From Actinomycetes bacterium (lineage in GTDB: Bacteria > Actinomycetota > Acidimicrobiia > Acidimicrobiales > RAAP-2): 35,280 nucleotides of DNA. Shown here in pieces: positions 1 through 8,337 of the stretch. The stretch lies in the NCBI GenBank assembly GCA_021791615.1, contig JAJYWG010000198.1, forward strand, positions 1 through 35,280, read 5' to 3'. The notes beneath the pieces are model-generated. The model was given only the letters and a program-made list of their open reading frames with translations, had not been told where the DNA came from and did no database searches. The stretch's first letter is position 1. Every line of letters starts with the position of its first letter. A program made the position numbers and the translations under genes.

Positions 1-88
1 CGCCCTCGGCTGCGCCGCCCCTTGACGACCCCTCCCGCGCGGCACCGGAAAGCGGAAGAGTCGTTGTCCCAAGCAGGCTTGTGAGCAT

Positions 89-502
89 TTGACCTGCTCA
101 GGCGCCCACGGATGTGTCAGGAGACCCCTGAAAGACCTCGCTCCTACCATCGTGTCGTGGCTCCCGTTCCTGAGCGAAGCGCAGCATGCGGAGACCAAGA
201 GAGCGACGCTCACAAGCTCAACGGACCGATCACTTGCTCTGTCGACGGCGCACCAGCTGGAGACGGGCCTCGACGGTCTCCGTCACCATCTGCTTCGTCA
301 GCATTGGCCCGCCTCTGCGCAGCACCTCGTCAAGAAACTGGCGAAACAGAGCGCCCGGGACGTGTCGTTGTTACGGACAGCGACCCGCAAGGCCTCGCGA
401 GCGAAGAAGTGGTCGCTCGCAGACCTGTTGAACCCGATTCACAAGGAAATCGAGCTAAGTACACAACTTGGCAGGAAGCTCGGGATCTACGCGGGCGTGT
501 GA
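89..502 (+). CDS. Hypothetical protein, uncertain
   Basis: This is an open frame of 137 codons with a TTG first codon. I do not recognise the product. From about residue 28 onward the composition looks protein-like: basic, Leu/Ala/Lys-rich, probably helical (LETGLDGLRHHLL, HLVKKLAKQSARDV), and free of the Arg/Pro runs typical of shadow frames in G+C-rich DNA. The first 25 residues look poor, so the true start may lie further in. There is no clear ribosome-binding site. It lies on the left edge next to mobile DNA and could be a remnant of a disrupted gene. Confidence 0.3.
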   Translation: MTCSGAHGCVRRPLKDLAPTIVSWLPFLSEAQHAETKRATLTSSTDRSLALSTAHQLETGLDGLRHHLLRQHWPASAQHLVKKLAKQSARDVSLLRTATRKASRAKKWSLADLLNPIHKEIELSTQLGRKLGIYAGV

Positions 503-944
503 CGACTCTAGTTTTGCCGCGCCCCATCTCTCAGCCAACTAACGACGCCCGAGAACGCCAGTTGCGAAGTGGACTGAAATGGCGAGAGACACGGGTCGGC
601 GGCACCCCGGCTCACGGCGGCCCAAGCGACGCCACCCCGATGCCGGCGCCAACGTCCCTCCGAAGTAGGATGAGCTCATCCGCTCGAGATAGGAGGGCCC
701 AGATGTACTTTCCTGGAAGTGCCCAACCGTCAGAGCTGGCAGCCGACCGTGAGGTGCATCGGCGTGAGGAACTGGGCGACCCACACAAGGCTGCAGGGCG
801 CCATGTCCGCAAGCAACGCAAGGCCTCCAAAACAGAACAGCCTCCACGGTGGCCGACGAAGCTTCGGAAGACTTTCAAGCGAGGCGGCTGACCGAGAGCC
901 CCCCAAAACTGTCCCTATATACATCGAACCGCCGACAAAACATG
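503..944. other. Intergenic stretch, no supported gene
   Basis: Several overlapping frames are open here on both strands, but all are rich in Arg/Pro/Ser and none resembles a known family or has a convincing start. I see no RNA gene. It separates the left-edge frame from the end of the transposase-fusion frame. Confidence 0.4.
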
Positions 945-2717
945 CTAGTCAGCGGCTACCGTGTGTGTGGCAACAGCAGTGGAGAGCGCCCGCCAGTGGG
1001 CGAGGTCTCGGGTGCATCGGCCCACCTGGATGGCCGGCACGGCGGCGTCGGAGAGCTCGACCGCGGCGGCGTCGACCTCTCGGGACCAGATGGGGTCGGT
1101 GGCGACCAGGTCGACCACCCGTTTCCTCGAGTCCTCGTAGATTGCCAGTGCGTACGGCGACTGCTTGGTCCGGTCCTCCTGGCTGCGCAGCTCGTCGCGT
1201 AGGTGGATCAACTTCACCCACTCCTCGTCCAGATCGTCGTGCTTGTCCCGGCGGGCACGCATCATGGATGCTGGCACCGTGGCCGTCTCGTGTGACACTG
1301 CTTTTTCCTTGGTGAAGGTGGCGAGCAGCTGGACGGCAACGGGGTCGGCTCCCCGCTCGGAGGATGCCCCGAGTCGTGTGATTTGGGTGACGGTCCCACA
1401 GCTGTTCAGGCTGCAGCCTGATCCCTCCTCTTCGGCGAGCCGACGCGCAACCTCCGCGCGGACGGCGTCGACGAGCGGCTTCATCTCCTTGCAGCCCTTG
1501 ATCCGCCGGAAGGACCGCTGCGCCTCGATCATCCCGGTGCCGACCCATCGGCGCACCATGGCCGGGTCTCGCCAGCGCTTCACGCCCGAAGAGACGAGGC
1601 GGACCGTCGAGATCATCGACTCGATGCTGTTGGTGCACGAAAGGGACCGCGCGAGACGGTCCGACGCCCCGAGACGACGGACGCTGAACATGTCGTCGAG
1701 CCCCTCGCGAAGTGAGCCTGCCGCGCTCGGATGCTCGCGCTCGAGCTGGGTGGCGAGGCCCTTGGCGACCTTCAGGCCACGGGCCCAGTCGGGGTCGTTG
1801 AAGGCCGAGGACAGCTGGCGGTCGATCCTGCGGGCGAGCTCGGGTGAGAGGTAGTCACCGACATCGCGACGCTTGTGTAAGACGCAGCGCTGCACGACGG
1901 CGTGCTTGCCGAAGACGCGCTTCACACCCGCGGCGAGGGCCTTGCCGCCGTCGATCACGACGAGGAGGCCTTGTTCGAAGCGAAGCCCCCGAGCCACGAG
2001 GTCGGCCAGGAGATGCTTCACGACCGTCGCGTTCTCGGTGTCGCCCTCCCAGACGCCTACGGGGATCTTGGTGCCGTCGGCGGTGATCAGGAGCGCCACG
2101 ACGCAGCAGCACTCGTGGAAGACGATGCCGTCGATCATGAGCGCGAAGGAGTCGTGGACCGAGAGGTCGGAGCTGAGCAACTCGGTCAGCTTCTCCTTCG
2201 TGGCAGTGACGAAGCGCCTCGAGATGGCCGACTTCGAGTCTCCTCGGGCGACGTGCTCGAGCCCTTCTCCGATGGGTTCAGCGACGAGACCGTGACGTCG
2301 GGTGGCCACGCCTGCGAGCATCCGCTCGACGGCCACCTGGGTGAGCAGGTCCCGGTCGCTGAACAGCGCGTAGGAGTCGAGGGTGACCTCGCCGCCTTGG
2401 GTCTTGGTCGCCCGTGGCCGTCGGACCGGGACGATCCGGCCGCCGAGCACGACGGAACCCGGTGCAGAACCGTTGCGAGTGGCGACTCGCTCGGGGTCGT
2501 GGCGGCCCTTCGGGCCGACCTTGTCGGCGAGCTCGGCCTCCATGAGCTGGGCGACGACGGCGAGCCCGGCCGAACAGCAGAAGGCCATCAGGCCGTCCTT
2601 GATCGCCTGGGCGACATCTTGCAGGGCGACGGTGGCCTCGGCCGGCAGCTCAGCGAGGCGCGCGGCCTCGTCCCTGTGCGCGACGGTCACGACGGGTAGC
2701 TTCTTGGTGCGGTTCAC
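945..2717 (-). CDS. IS256-family (Mutator-type) transposase with read-through C-terminal extension
   Basis: This is a DDE transposase of the IS256/Mutator family, which moves its element by a copy-out or cut-and-paste reaction at the DNA ends. Numbering from a GTG at 2753, the catalytic triad is Asp208 (FALMIDGIVF), Asp268 (LLVVIDGGKAL) and Glu378 (SCTNSIESMIST); the family Cys-His region (VVQRCVLHKRRDVGDYL) follows the second Asp. I prefer the GTG at 2717 (Val13), which has GGGGA upstream. Family members usually end about residue 430-440. Here the frame has no stop at that point: it passes through the probable left terminal repeat (NSCGTVTQI) and continues for about 140 residues into flanking DNA. 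That tail (DEEWVKLIHLRDELRSQED...) is unlike a transposase and is probably part of a neighbouring gene. Confidence 0.85.
   Translation of the reverse strand: MNRTKKLPVVTVAHRDEAARLAELPAEATVALQDVAQAIKDGLMAFCCSAGLAVVAQLMEAELADKVGPKGRHDPERVATRNGSAPGSVVLGGRIVPVRRPRATKTQGGEVTLDSYALFSDRDLLTQVAVERMLAGVATRRHGLVAEPIGEGLEHVARGDSKSAISRRFVTATKEKLTELLSSDLSVHDSFALMIDGIVFHECCCVVALLITADGTKIPVGVWEGDTENATVVKHLLADLVARGLRFEQGLLVVIDGGKALAAGVKRVFGKHAVVQRCVLHKRRDVGDYLSPELARRIDRQLSSAFNDPDWARGLKVAKGLATQLEREHPSAAGSLREGLDDMFSVRRLGASDRLARSLSCTNSIESMISTVRLVSSGVKRWRDPAMVRRWVGTGMIEAQRSFRRIKGCKEMKPLVDAVRAEVARRLAEEEGSGCSLNSCGTVTQITRLGASSERGADPVAVQLLATFTKEKAVSHETATVPASMMRARRDKHDDLDEEWVKLIHLRDELRSQEDRTKQSPYALAIYEDSRKRVVDLVATDPIWSREVDAAAVELSDAAVPAIQVGRCTRDLAHWRALSTAVATHTVAAD
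1386..1405. repeat. Left terminal inverted repeat of the IS256-family element
   Basis: The sequence starts GGTGACGGTCCCACAGCTGT and pairs imperfectly with 2771-2790. The transposase frame reads across it without a stop. Confidence 0.5.
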
Positions 2718-2770
2718 GGTGGTGGTCCCCGTTCTTGGCGGAACGCCCGACACCTACCAGACGGCAGGCA

Positions 2771-2790
2771 TCAGGCGGGGGACCGCCACC
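2771..2790. repeat. Right terminal inverted repeat of the IS256-family element
   Basis: On the minus strand this reads GGTGGCGGTCCCCCGCCTGA, matching the left end at 16 of 20 positions. It lies 54-73 bp upstream of the preferred transposase start. Confidence 0.5.
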
Positions 2791-2858
2791 TCATTTCCCA
2801 CAAGCTCCGGGGCTACCTCCCCGCTCGAGCGGCCGGGAGATGCTGTGGAGCCGTCCCT

Positions 2859-2880
2859 CTAGCCCGAAGTTCCCCCCTGT
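2859..2880. repeat. Left inverted repeat plus CTAG flank of the IS1634-family element
   Basis: CTAG followed by CCCGAAGTTCCCCCCTGT. It pairs with 4792-4813 with a single mismatch over 22 bp. Confidence 0.85.
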
Positions 2881-4809
2881 GACCCAGCGCATGCCCCGGT
2901 GACCAGGAAGAACGCCGGGAGTACTGACTACGCGTAACCGAGACGGTGCGAGACTCCGAGGAGCTCAAAGGCCCGGCGCTGCACCGGCGTCGGGGTGGTG
3001 ATCATGGCGAAGGTGGAAAGGCCGGCGTCGGTCGGCTGGATCCGGTTGGCGGCGACCGTGGCGAGGTCGGCGAGCAGGCTCTTGAAGCTGTGGACCGGCA
3101 GGTGCTCGACAGTCCTCTTCGTCGTCACCTTTCGTAGCGCAGACGATGAACGCGTCGCCGGGGCGACCGGGCTCGTCCGAGCTTGCTCGGCCATCTCCTT
3201 GTCGTCGTCTTTGAACAGCATCGGTGCGAGCACGCGCTCCATGTGGAAGGTGACGTAGTAGGAGAGCATCCGCAAGAAGACGTGAGCCCGCACGCGCTCT
3301 TCGGTGCGGTGACGGATCGGTCGGATGTCCAAGTCGGTGTTGAAGGCCCGAAAGGCCCGCTCGACGTTCGCCAGGGCCTTGTAGGAGGAGACGACCTCGG
3401 TGCTCGAGAGCGCTTCTTCCGAGAGGCTCGTTCGCAGCACGTAGATGCCGTCGAGCGCCGCCTCGGCGGCGATCTGGTCCTCCTTGCGAGAGAAGCGAAA
3501 CGACGCCTCGCCGATCTCGAGGGTGAAGTGCTTGGCCGTCTTGTAGCGGTTCGCCACCTTGCCACAGCGAAGGGCGATGGCGTCCTTGGTGCGCAATGGA
3601 CGGCGAGGGCGAGCGACCGCGGCTGCGATCTTTTGGAGCTCGCGCTCGGTTGAAGCGAGCAGTGCCTCACGCTTCCTCGCCCGCTCTTCTGCCAGGAGCG
3701 GGTTCTTGCAGCACACAAGCCGTTCACCCTCATAGTCGGGGTGGGCGATCTCGAACAGATCCACTTCGTCGAAGAGGCCGAGCTGGATCGCACCGGCCTC
3801 CACCAAGGACTTGATCTCCGGGGCGCGAAGCGCCGTCAGGTAGTCGAGCTCTGCGGGGCAGACGTCGTCTTTGAGACGAGCCTTGGTGAGCATGCCGCGG
3901 TCGCCCACGACGCAGACGTGGCTGATGCTGAAGCGCTCTTTGATCTTTTGCACCTGGGACGAGATGGTCGTCGGGTCGCCGGTGTTGCCCTTGAACACCT
4001 CGATGGCGATGGGCACACCGTCGGCGTTCGTGAGTAGCCCGTAGACGATCTGGAGGCGCCCGCGCACACCGTCTTTGGGGTGGCCGAGCGCACCGAGGGG
4101 ACAGGTGCGTCCCTCGAAGGCAGCAGAGGAGACGTCGTAGAGCACGAGGGTGCCGCCTTTTAGGTGTCGGGCAGCGAGCGCGTCTTCGATGTCCGCCTGG
4201 CGCGGCCCGATCCAGTCCATCGCGTCGTAGAGGTCGTCTTCGTCGCAAGACGAGACCCCGAGCACCTCGCCGAGCGAGCTCGATGCGGTCTCTTGGCGAA
4301 GGCCGCGGGAAGTGGCGAGTTTGGAGGCCGGGTCGATCACCTGCGCCACGACCATGGCGATCACGAGGTCTCGCTGGCGCGAGGGCTCCGAGCAGACGAG
4401 CTCTTCGAGCCCGAGGCGGCGCAGCGTCCCGAGGACCGCGGCGACATGTCCGTGCGGGAGGCTGCGCGCGATCTCGAACGACGAGGAGAGATCGGCGACG
4501 GGCACGGTGCCCTTGAGCGCCAGGCGCAGAGCCTCCACCTTGTGCTCAGGCCAGTGGCTCAGGTTGGCGAGCGTGCGGTTCTTCACCTTGCCGCCCTCGC
4601 GGTAGCTCTCGCGCAGCAGCACCGCCGGGGGTGATCCCCGGTTCGGCACCGTCGCCACGTACATGCCGACATCATAGCATGTACCGCCAGCTAACTTAGT
4701 GATTCCTTCCAGATTACATGTCTACGTCCTCTTCCCTCGAGCGACGCGAAAGCCCTGGCTGCGATGCCAAGCGCGGTGGCCGGACAGCTCTACAGGGGGG
4801 AACTTCGGT
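2863..4809 (-). mobile_element. IS1634-family insertion sequence, complete
   Basis: The ends carry near-perfect inverted repeats: CCGAAGTTCCCCCCTGT at 2864-2880 and its exact complement at 4792-4808. The next outer base differs (C versus A), and both ends are then flanked by CTAG (2859-2862 and 4810-4813). CTAG may be a 4-bp target duplication or, being palindromic, an extension of the repeat. The length is about 1.95 kb with a single full-length transposase gene, typical of the family. It looks intact and so potentially active. Confidence 0.85.
2928..4664 (-). CDS. IS1634-family transposase
   Basis: A 578-residue DDE transposase of the IS1634 (IS4-like) type. The N-terminus (MYVATVPNRGSPPAVLL followed by RESYREGGKVKNRTLANLS) is characteristic of actinobacterial members. 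The first catalytic Asp is likely in LVLYDVSS (about 180-187) and the second in VCVVGDRGMLTKARL (about 255). A C-terminal segment with the family signature YKALANVERAFRAFNTDLDIRPIRHRTEERVRAHVFLRML carries the catalytic Glu (split here at ..AFNTD/LDIRP..; residues about 428-468). The start ATG lies 128 bp inside the right terminal repeat. Length matches the family and there is no frameshift. Confidence 0.93.
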   Translation of the reverse strand: MYVATVPNRGSPPAVLLRESYREGGKVKNRTLANLSHWPEHKVEALRLALKGTVPVADLSSSFEIARSLPHGHVAAVLGTLRRLGLEELVCSEPSRQRDLVIAMVVAQVIDPASKLATSRGLRQETASSSLGEVLGVSSCDEDDLYDAMDWIGPRQADIEDALAARHLKGGTLVLYDVSSAAFEGRTCPLGALGHPKDGVRGRLQIVYGLLTNADGVPIAIEVFKGNTGDPTTISSQVQKIKERFSISHVCVVGDRGMLTKARLKDDVCPAELDYLTALRAPEIKSLVEAGAIQLGLFDEVDLFEIAHPDYEGERLVCCKNPLLAEERARKREALLASTERELQKIAAAVARPRRPLRTKDAIALRCGKVANRYKTAKHFTLEIGEASFRFSRKEDQIAAEAALDGIYVLRTSLSEEALSSTEVVSSYKALANVERAFRAFNTDLDIRPIRHRTEERVRAHVFLRMLSYYVTFHMERVLAPMLFKDDDKEMAEQARTSPVAPATRSSSALRKVTTKRTVEHLPVHSFKSLLADLATVAANRIQPTDAGLSTFAMITTPTPVQRRAFELLGVSHRLGYA

Positions 4810-4813
4810 CTAG
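4792..4813. repeat. Right inverted repeat plus CTAG flank of the IS1634-family element
   Basis: ACAGGGGGGAACTTCGGT followed by CTAG. It is the inverted partner of 2859-2880. Confidence 0.85.
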
Positions 4814-4914
4814 GTAATACACCATCGGCCGACAGAACGCGAGCACCTGACCTGGACAAACGCGCTGGTCAGCGCGATCTTTCGAAGAAATCCCTCACAG
4901 CCGGGAAGCGGTGC

Positions 4915-6543
4915 TCAGCGGGATAGCCCGGAAACTCCCGCTAGACCCCCGCCAAGCAGCTCTAGACGTTGCAGCGCGATCGGCACGTTGCCGTTCTGCC
5001 AGAGCGAGTCGTGGAAGCGCTTCAGGTCGAAGTCGCGGCCTTGCACACGCGCAGCGTCAGCCAAGAGCCGTTGGATCTGGCTCTTTCCGACCTGGTAGCT
5101 GAGCCCCTGACCGGGAGTGGAGGCAAAGAGCGCTGCTTCCTCGGTCGCCGTGGCCACGTCCATCGGCACGGTGACGACGAGGAAGTCACGGGCCTCGTCG
5201 AGCGTCATGTCACCGGTCGCCAGCCTGACGTCCACCTCTACGCGCAGTGCTCGCAGGCGCATGAAGGAGCAGATCGTCCCTCGCGTCGCAGACGTCTCCG
5301 AAAAGTAGCCCGCCTGGAGCATCATCTCCTCGTTGTAGAAGGCAATGCCCTCGTTGCTGCAGGAGTCGTAGTACCGGCGCCGAATCGGGTTCGGGTGCCG
5401 CCACGACAGTGCGAGCTGCTGGTAGTGGACGCCCTCGTGGGCGATGAGACATCGGGGATCCCGAGCATTGGCAGCGAAGAAGTAGGGCAGGTCCTCGGTG
5501 ACTGGAGGCAGGTAGCGAGTCGCATCCTCCTCGACACGCGACTCGGAGGTCAGGTCGTCGGTGACGCCCAGCCACGAGAGCGGCGTCAGGTAGGCGGGCA
5601 TGGGAGCCATGAGGTAGTGACGAAGCGTGGAGGGTTGGCTGAGGATCCCTCGTTCCTCGTAAAAGGTGCGGGTGGCCGCCTCCTCCTCCGTCGCCCGCCG
5701 GACGAGGCGCTCGAGGTCGCCGAGCGGACGCGGAGGCGGTGGCTCACGCGTCGCCTCCGCCGCGGAGAGAGCGACCGCCCTGGCGTGCTCCACTCGTGCC
5801 AGTTCGAGCAGCTCGCACGGCGAGTACGGCACCAGCGCCACGTCGTGGAGGAACCGGCTCAGCCCCTCTTCGCCAATTGGCTTCCACTCGCGCAATCCGC
5901 CTGCCCCGCCCTCCAACCACTCCCGGTACGAGGCGAGCGCTCGACCGGCGTTGCTCGCCTGTTCGACCACCGACCGGTGGAGGCCGGGCGGGAACACCGC
6001 AACGAGAGCGTCGGCGAGCGCCGCGAGCTGCGCTTCGATGCTCCCGAGCTCGTCCACCGTCACCTTGGCGAACGGCTCGACCGCCTCACCCGCGAGGTTC
6101 TCCCGGGCGATCAGCAACCCGGCAGGTACTGCGCCGAGCGCATGCAGCACCTCCCGCGCCCGTCCTTCGTCCCACGGACGGTTCTCGACCAGCAGATCGA
6201 AGACCACGCCGAGGGTCTGGTCGACATAGAAGCTCGGCTGGTGACGCCAACTCGCGACGGTCTCGAGCTCGAAGCGCACCCGCGCGATCGCGCTCCCGAG
6301 GAGCGCGTGATCGACCTGCAGCGGGATGGTGGCACCGGACACGTCCACGGCGCGGTGCGCATGCTCGAACGCGTCGATCCGCTCCAGGTAGCGCGCCACC
6401 GCAGCGCGGGTCCAATCGGGGAGCCAGTTCACGCTCCGCTCGAGGCGAGGGATGTCGTCTCGAGAGCGCGGTTGCTGGGCCGAACGCCACGACCAGAAGT
6501 CGCTCCCCAACGACTGGACCTGCTCCACGAGGTCGGCGCTCAT
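4915..6543 (-). CDS. DUF885-family putative metallopeptidase
   Basis: A 542-residue cytosolic protein of the DUF885 family, whose members look like zinc-dependent carboxypeptidases; most are uncharacterised. The zinc-site signature is HEGVH at about 369-373, with a downstream Glu in SCSNEGIAFYNEEMM (about 395-406), the expected third ligand. I chose the ATG at 6543 (MSADLVEQ) rather than upstream codons because an AAGGTCGAGG purine-rich stretch precedes it and the upstream residues are Arg-rich and unconvincing. It is the last gene of the eight-gene minus-strand operon, 82 nt after the RidA gene. Its likely role is hydrolysis of imported peptides; the substrate is not known. Confidence 0.8.
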   Translation of the reverse strand: MSADLVEQVQSLGSDFWSWRSAQQPRSRDDIPRLERSVNWLPDWTRAAVARYLERIDAFEHAHRAVDVSGATIPLQVDHALLGSAIARVRFELETVASWRHQPSFYVDQTLGVVFDLLVENRPWDEGRAREVLHALGAVPAGLLIARENLAGEAVEPFAKVTVDELGSIEAQLAALADALVAVFPPGLHRSVVEQASNAGRALASYREWLEGGAGGLREWKPIGEEGLSRFLHDVALVPYSPCELLELARVEHARAVALSAAEATREPPPPRPLGDLERLVRRATEEEAATRTFYEERGILSQPSTLRHYLMAPMPAYLTPLSWLGVTDDLTSESRVEEDATRYLPPVTEDLPYFFAANARDPRCLIAHEGVHYQQLALSWRHPNPIRRRYYDSCSNEGIAFYNEEMMLQAGYFSETSATRGTICSFMRLRALRVEVDVRLATGDMTLDEARDFLVVTVPMDVATATEEAALFASTPGQGLSYQVGKSQIQRLLADAARVQGRDFDLKRFHDSLWQNGNVPIALQRLELLGGGLAGVSGLSR

Positions 6544-6625
6544 CGGCCTCGACCTTCGATCGCTCTCCTCATGCAGACACCTGACCGCCCTGCAGGTGCC
6601 ACCGAACGCGTCCCTCGGTGCACCA

Positions 6626-7033
6626 TCAACCCGCATCCCCCTTCCAGCAGTCCGCTTCCGCCTCCACCAGGACTCCGTCACCGATCAACCCAGCCACATA
6701 GACGGTCGCATTCGCGGGAAGCAGATCTCCAAAGAGATCCGCGTGCGCCCTCGCAGCCTCCTGCCACTTGGCTTCCGGAGCCAAGTAGAGGCGCGTGCGA
6801 ACAACCCCGGCGCGCGAGCCGCCAAGGTCGGCGATCGCTGCCAACACTCGCTGGAACGCCGAACGAGTTTGCCCATACGTATCGGACGAGAGCTCACTCG
6901 GCTCGCATCCGGTCGCACTCACGGCTATCAGATTCCCGATGGCGACAGCCCGGGAGTATCCGGCCGCGACCTCGTAGGCTCCCCCGTCGCTGGACCGATG
7001 CCGAACGACTCCATCTACCGTCTCATCAACCAC
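6626..7033 (-). CDS. RidA/YjgF-family enamine/imine deaminase
   Basis: A 135-residue protein of the Rid family. RidA hydrolyses reactive 2-aminoacrylate-type enamines and imines to ketoacids and ammonia. Visible landmarks are the SRAVAIGNLIAVSATG region, the TYGQTRSAFQRVLAAIADLGGS helix (split: TYGQTRSAF and RVLAAIADLGGS), the conserved Arg in VVRTRLYL, and the C-terminal LVEAEADCW. The GTG at 7033 is the best start: GGAGGAG lies 4 nt upstream (7038-7044 on the minus strand) and the resulting length is standard. It lies 46 nt after a FAD-dependent amine oxidase, which is functionally sensible because such oxidases release imines. Confidence 0.88.
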   Translation of the reverse strand: MVDETVDGVVRHRSSDGGAYEVAAGYSRAVAIGNLIAVSATGCEPSELSSDTYGQTRSAFQRVLAAIADLGGSRAGVVRTRLYLAPEAKWQEAARAHADLFGDLLPANATVYVAGLIGDGVLVEAEADCWKGDAG

Positions 7034-7079
7034 AGCGCTCCTCCACGATCTCGCGAACGTCATCCTTGCCCGACGGGTC

Positions 7080-8249
7080 CTACACAATCTCTCCCTCGGT
7101 GACGGTCGCACGGCGACCGAACCTCTCGATGCTCAGATCCCTCATGAGCTCGGCTTGGGATCCTTCCAGCACGGCCTTGCTCACGAGGTCCCCGATGGCC
7201 GGAGCCATCATGAAGCCTCGGCCGCTGTTCCCCACAGCCACCCACAAGTCCGCGTCCGGGAGGACCCTGCTGACAACGGGGAGCCCGTCCGGGGTCATGT
7301 CGTACTCTCCTCGAACCAGCGTGCGAAAGCTCACATGGGACAGGATCGGCAGGAGCTCCTCGATGCGCTCGTCCAGGTGTCGACGCCACTCCAACTCGCC
7401 CTCCGACTCGATGCTTCCCGCGGACAGGTCCGACGCCAACACGCTTCCGTCACCGAGCTGCTTTGCGGCGAACTTCTTCTCTTCGGAGACGACCAGTGGC
7501 TCAAGGATCCGCTGATGTATCGGATTGCTGTAGAACAGATACCGTGCGACTGGCGCCACGGGCAGCTGCACACCTACGTGACTGACCAATGGCGCCGACT
7601 CGCAACCATTGGCGAGCACGACGACTTCGGAGTCCAACGACCTTCTATCGCGCGTGCGCAAGCTCCAGCCGTGCGAGCTCCGATCGATCGACGTGACCCA
7701 GCCATCCACGACCTTCACACCCAACTGCGTGCACGCACGAAGCAGCCCGTCCACAACGGCGCTCGGGCGGTCGAAGTACCCGTCATCTTGGCAGTACGAA
7801 GCCCCAACCACCGTCCTGCTTGTCAGGCCGGGTACGAACTGCGACACCTCTTCTGCCGACAGCAGCTGGACGTCGACGCCGTACTCCCTCTGGAGCTCGA
7901 TGTTCGCGGTCAGCTGCCGGAGCCGTTGATCGCTGTGCGCCAAGAACACGTAGCCACAGCGCTTGAAGCCGGCATCGATGTCGAATCCAAGTTGATCCGA
8001 GAGTTCCATGTAGAACGGATAGGCGTAACTCGCCAGGTCACAGTTGATCCTGCTGCTCCACTGGCGTCGCACTCCGCCCGGCTGGATGCTCGTCTGACCC
8101 GAACCGATGCCGATGCCCTCAACGATGGTGACTTGGCGATCAGAACGGCTCGCGATGTGCCAAGCGATGGACAAGCCCACGATCCCCCCTCCAACGACGG
8201 CAACGTCGGTCGAGGACGCGGGGACATTCTCTGTGGCGTTCACTTGCAT
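7080..8249 (-). CDS. FAD-dependent oxidoreductase (DAO family)
   Basis: A 389-residue flavoprotein of the DAO family (D-amino-acid oxidase, glycine/sarcosine oxidase type). The N-terminal dinucleotide-binding motif is VAVVGGGIVGLSIAWH (about 16-31) and the C-terminal FAD-contacting segment is WVAVGNSGRGFMMAPAIG. IQPGGVRRQW resembles the SGG-x-R region seen in sarcosine and dimethylglycine oxidases. The ATG at 8249 is preceded by GAGAGG at 5 nt and is preferred over an ATG six codons upstream. There is no signal peptide, so the enzyme is cytosolic. The substrate is probably a secondary or D-amino acid released from an imported compound; the exact one cannot be read from sequence. Confidence 0.87.
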   Translation of the reverse strand: MQVNATENVPASSTDVAVVGGGIVGLSIAWHIASRSDRQVTIVEGIGIGSGQTSIQPGGVRRQWSSRINCDLASYAYPFYMELSDQLGFDIDAGFKRCGYVFLAHSDQRLRQLTANIELQREYGVDVQLLSAEEVSQFVPGLTSRTVVGASYCQDDGYFDRPSAVVDGLLRACTQLGVKVVDGWVTSIDRSSHGWSLRTRDRRSLDSEVVVLANGCESAPLVSHVGVQLPVAPVARYLFYSNPIHQRILEPLVVSEEKKFAAKQLGDGSVLASDLSAGSIESEGELEWRRHLDERIEELLPILSHVSFRTLVRGEYDMTPDGLPVVSRVLPDADLWVAVGNSGRGFMMAPAIGDLVSKAVLEGSQAELMRDLSIERFGRRATVTEGEIV

Positions 8250-8337
8250 ATGCGCCTCTCTTGTCATTGGCGACCATGTCTCACTCTGCGCGACTCTTCC
8301 TGCTCACCTCGGTGCGCGCATCCCTGTGGGTGGGCGT

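Larger units (their letters stand above)
1386..2790 (-). mobile_element. IS256-family insertion sequence
   Basis: Imperfect inverted repeats mark the ends. GGTGACGGTCCC at 1386-1397 faces the complement of GGGACCGCCACC at 2779-2790 (reads GGTGGCGGTCCC inward), with further matches inside (16 of the first 20). The element would be about 1.4 kb, the usual size for the family, and it encloses the transposase catalytic core. I do not find a convincing 8-9 bp target duplication; the flanks TGATTT and TCATTT are only similar. The right end is 68 bp from the left end of the next insertion sequence. Confidence 0.6.

Noticed and set aside
112..891. Open frame of 259 codons at the left edge
   Set aside because: The sequence is Arg/Pro/Ser-rich without any family resemblance and overlaps a more protein-like frame; typical of chance frames in G+C-rich DNA.
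4858..4876. CGCTG-GT-CAGCG inverted repeat
   Set aside because: Only 5-bp arms in a G+C-rich context and not placed at a promoter or gene end; expected by chance.
4969..7515. Open frame of 848 codons on the plus strand
   Set aside because: It lies wholly antisense to the DUF885, RidA and FAD oxidase genes and mirrors their codon bias; the translated sequence has no domain.
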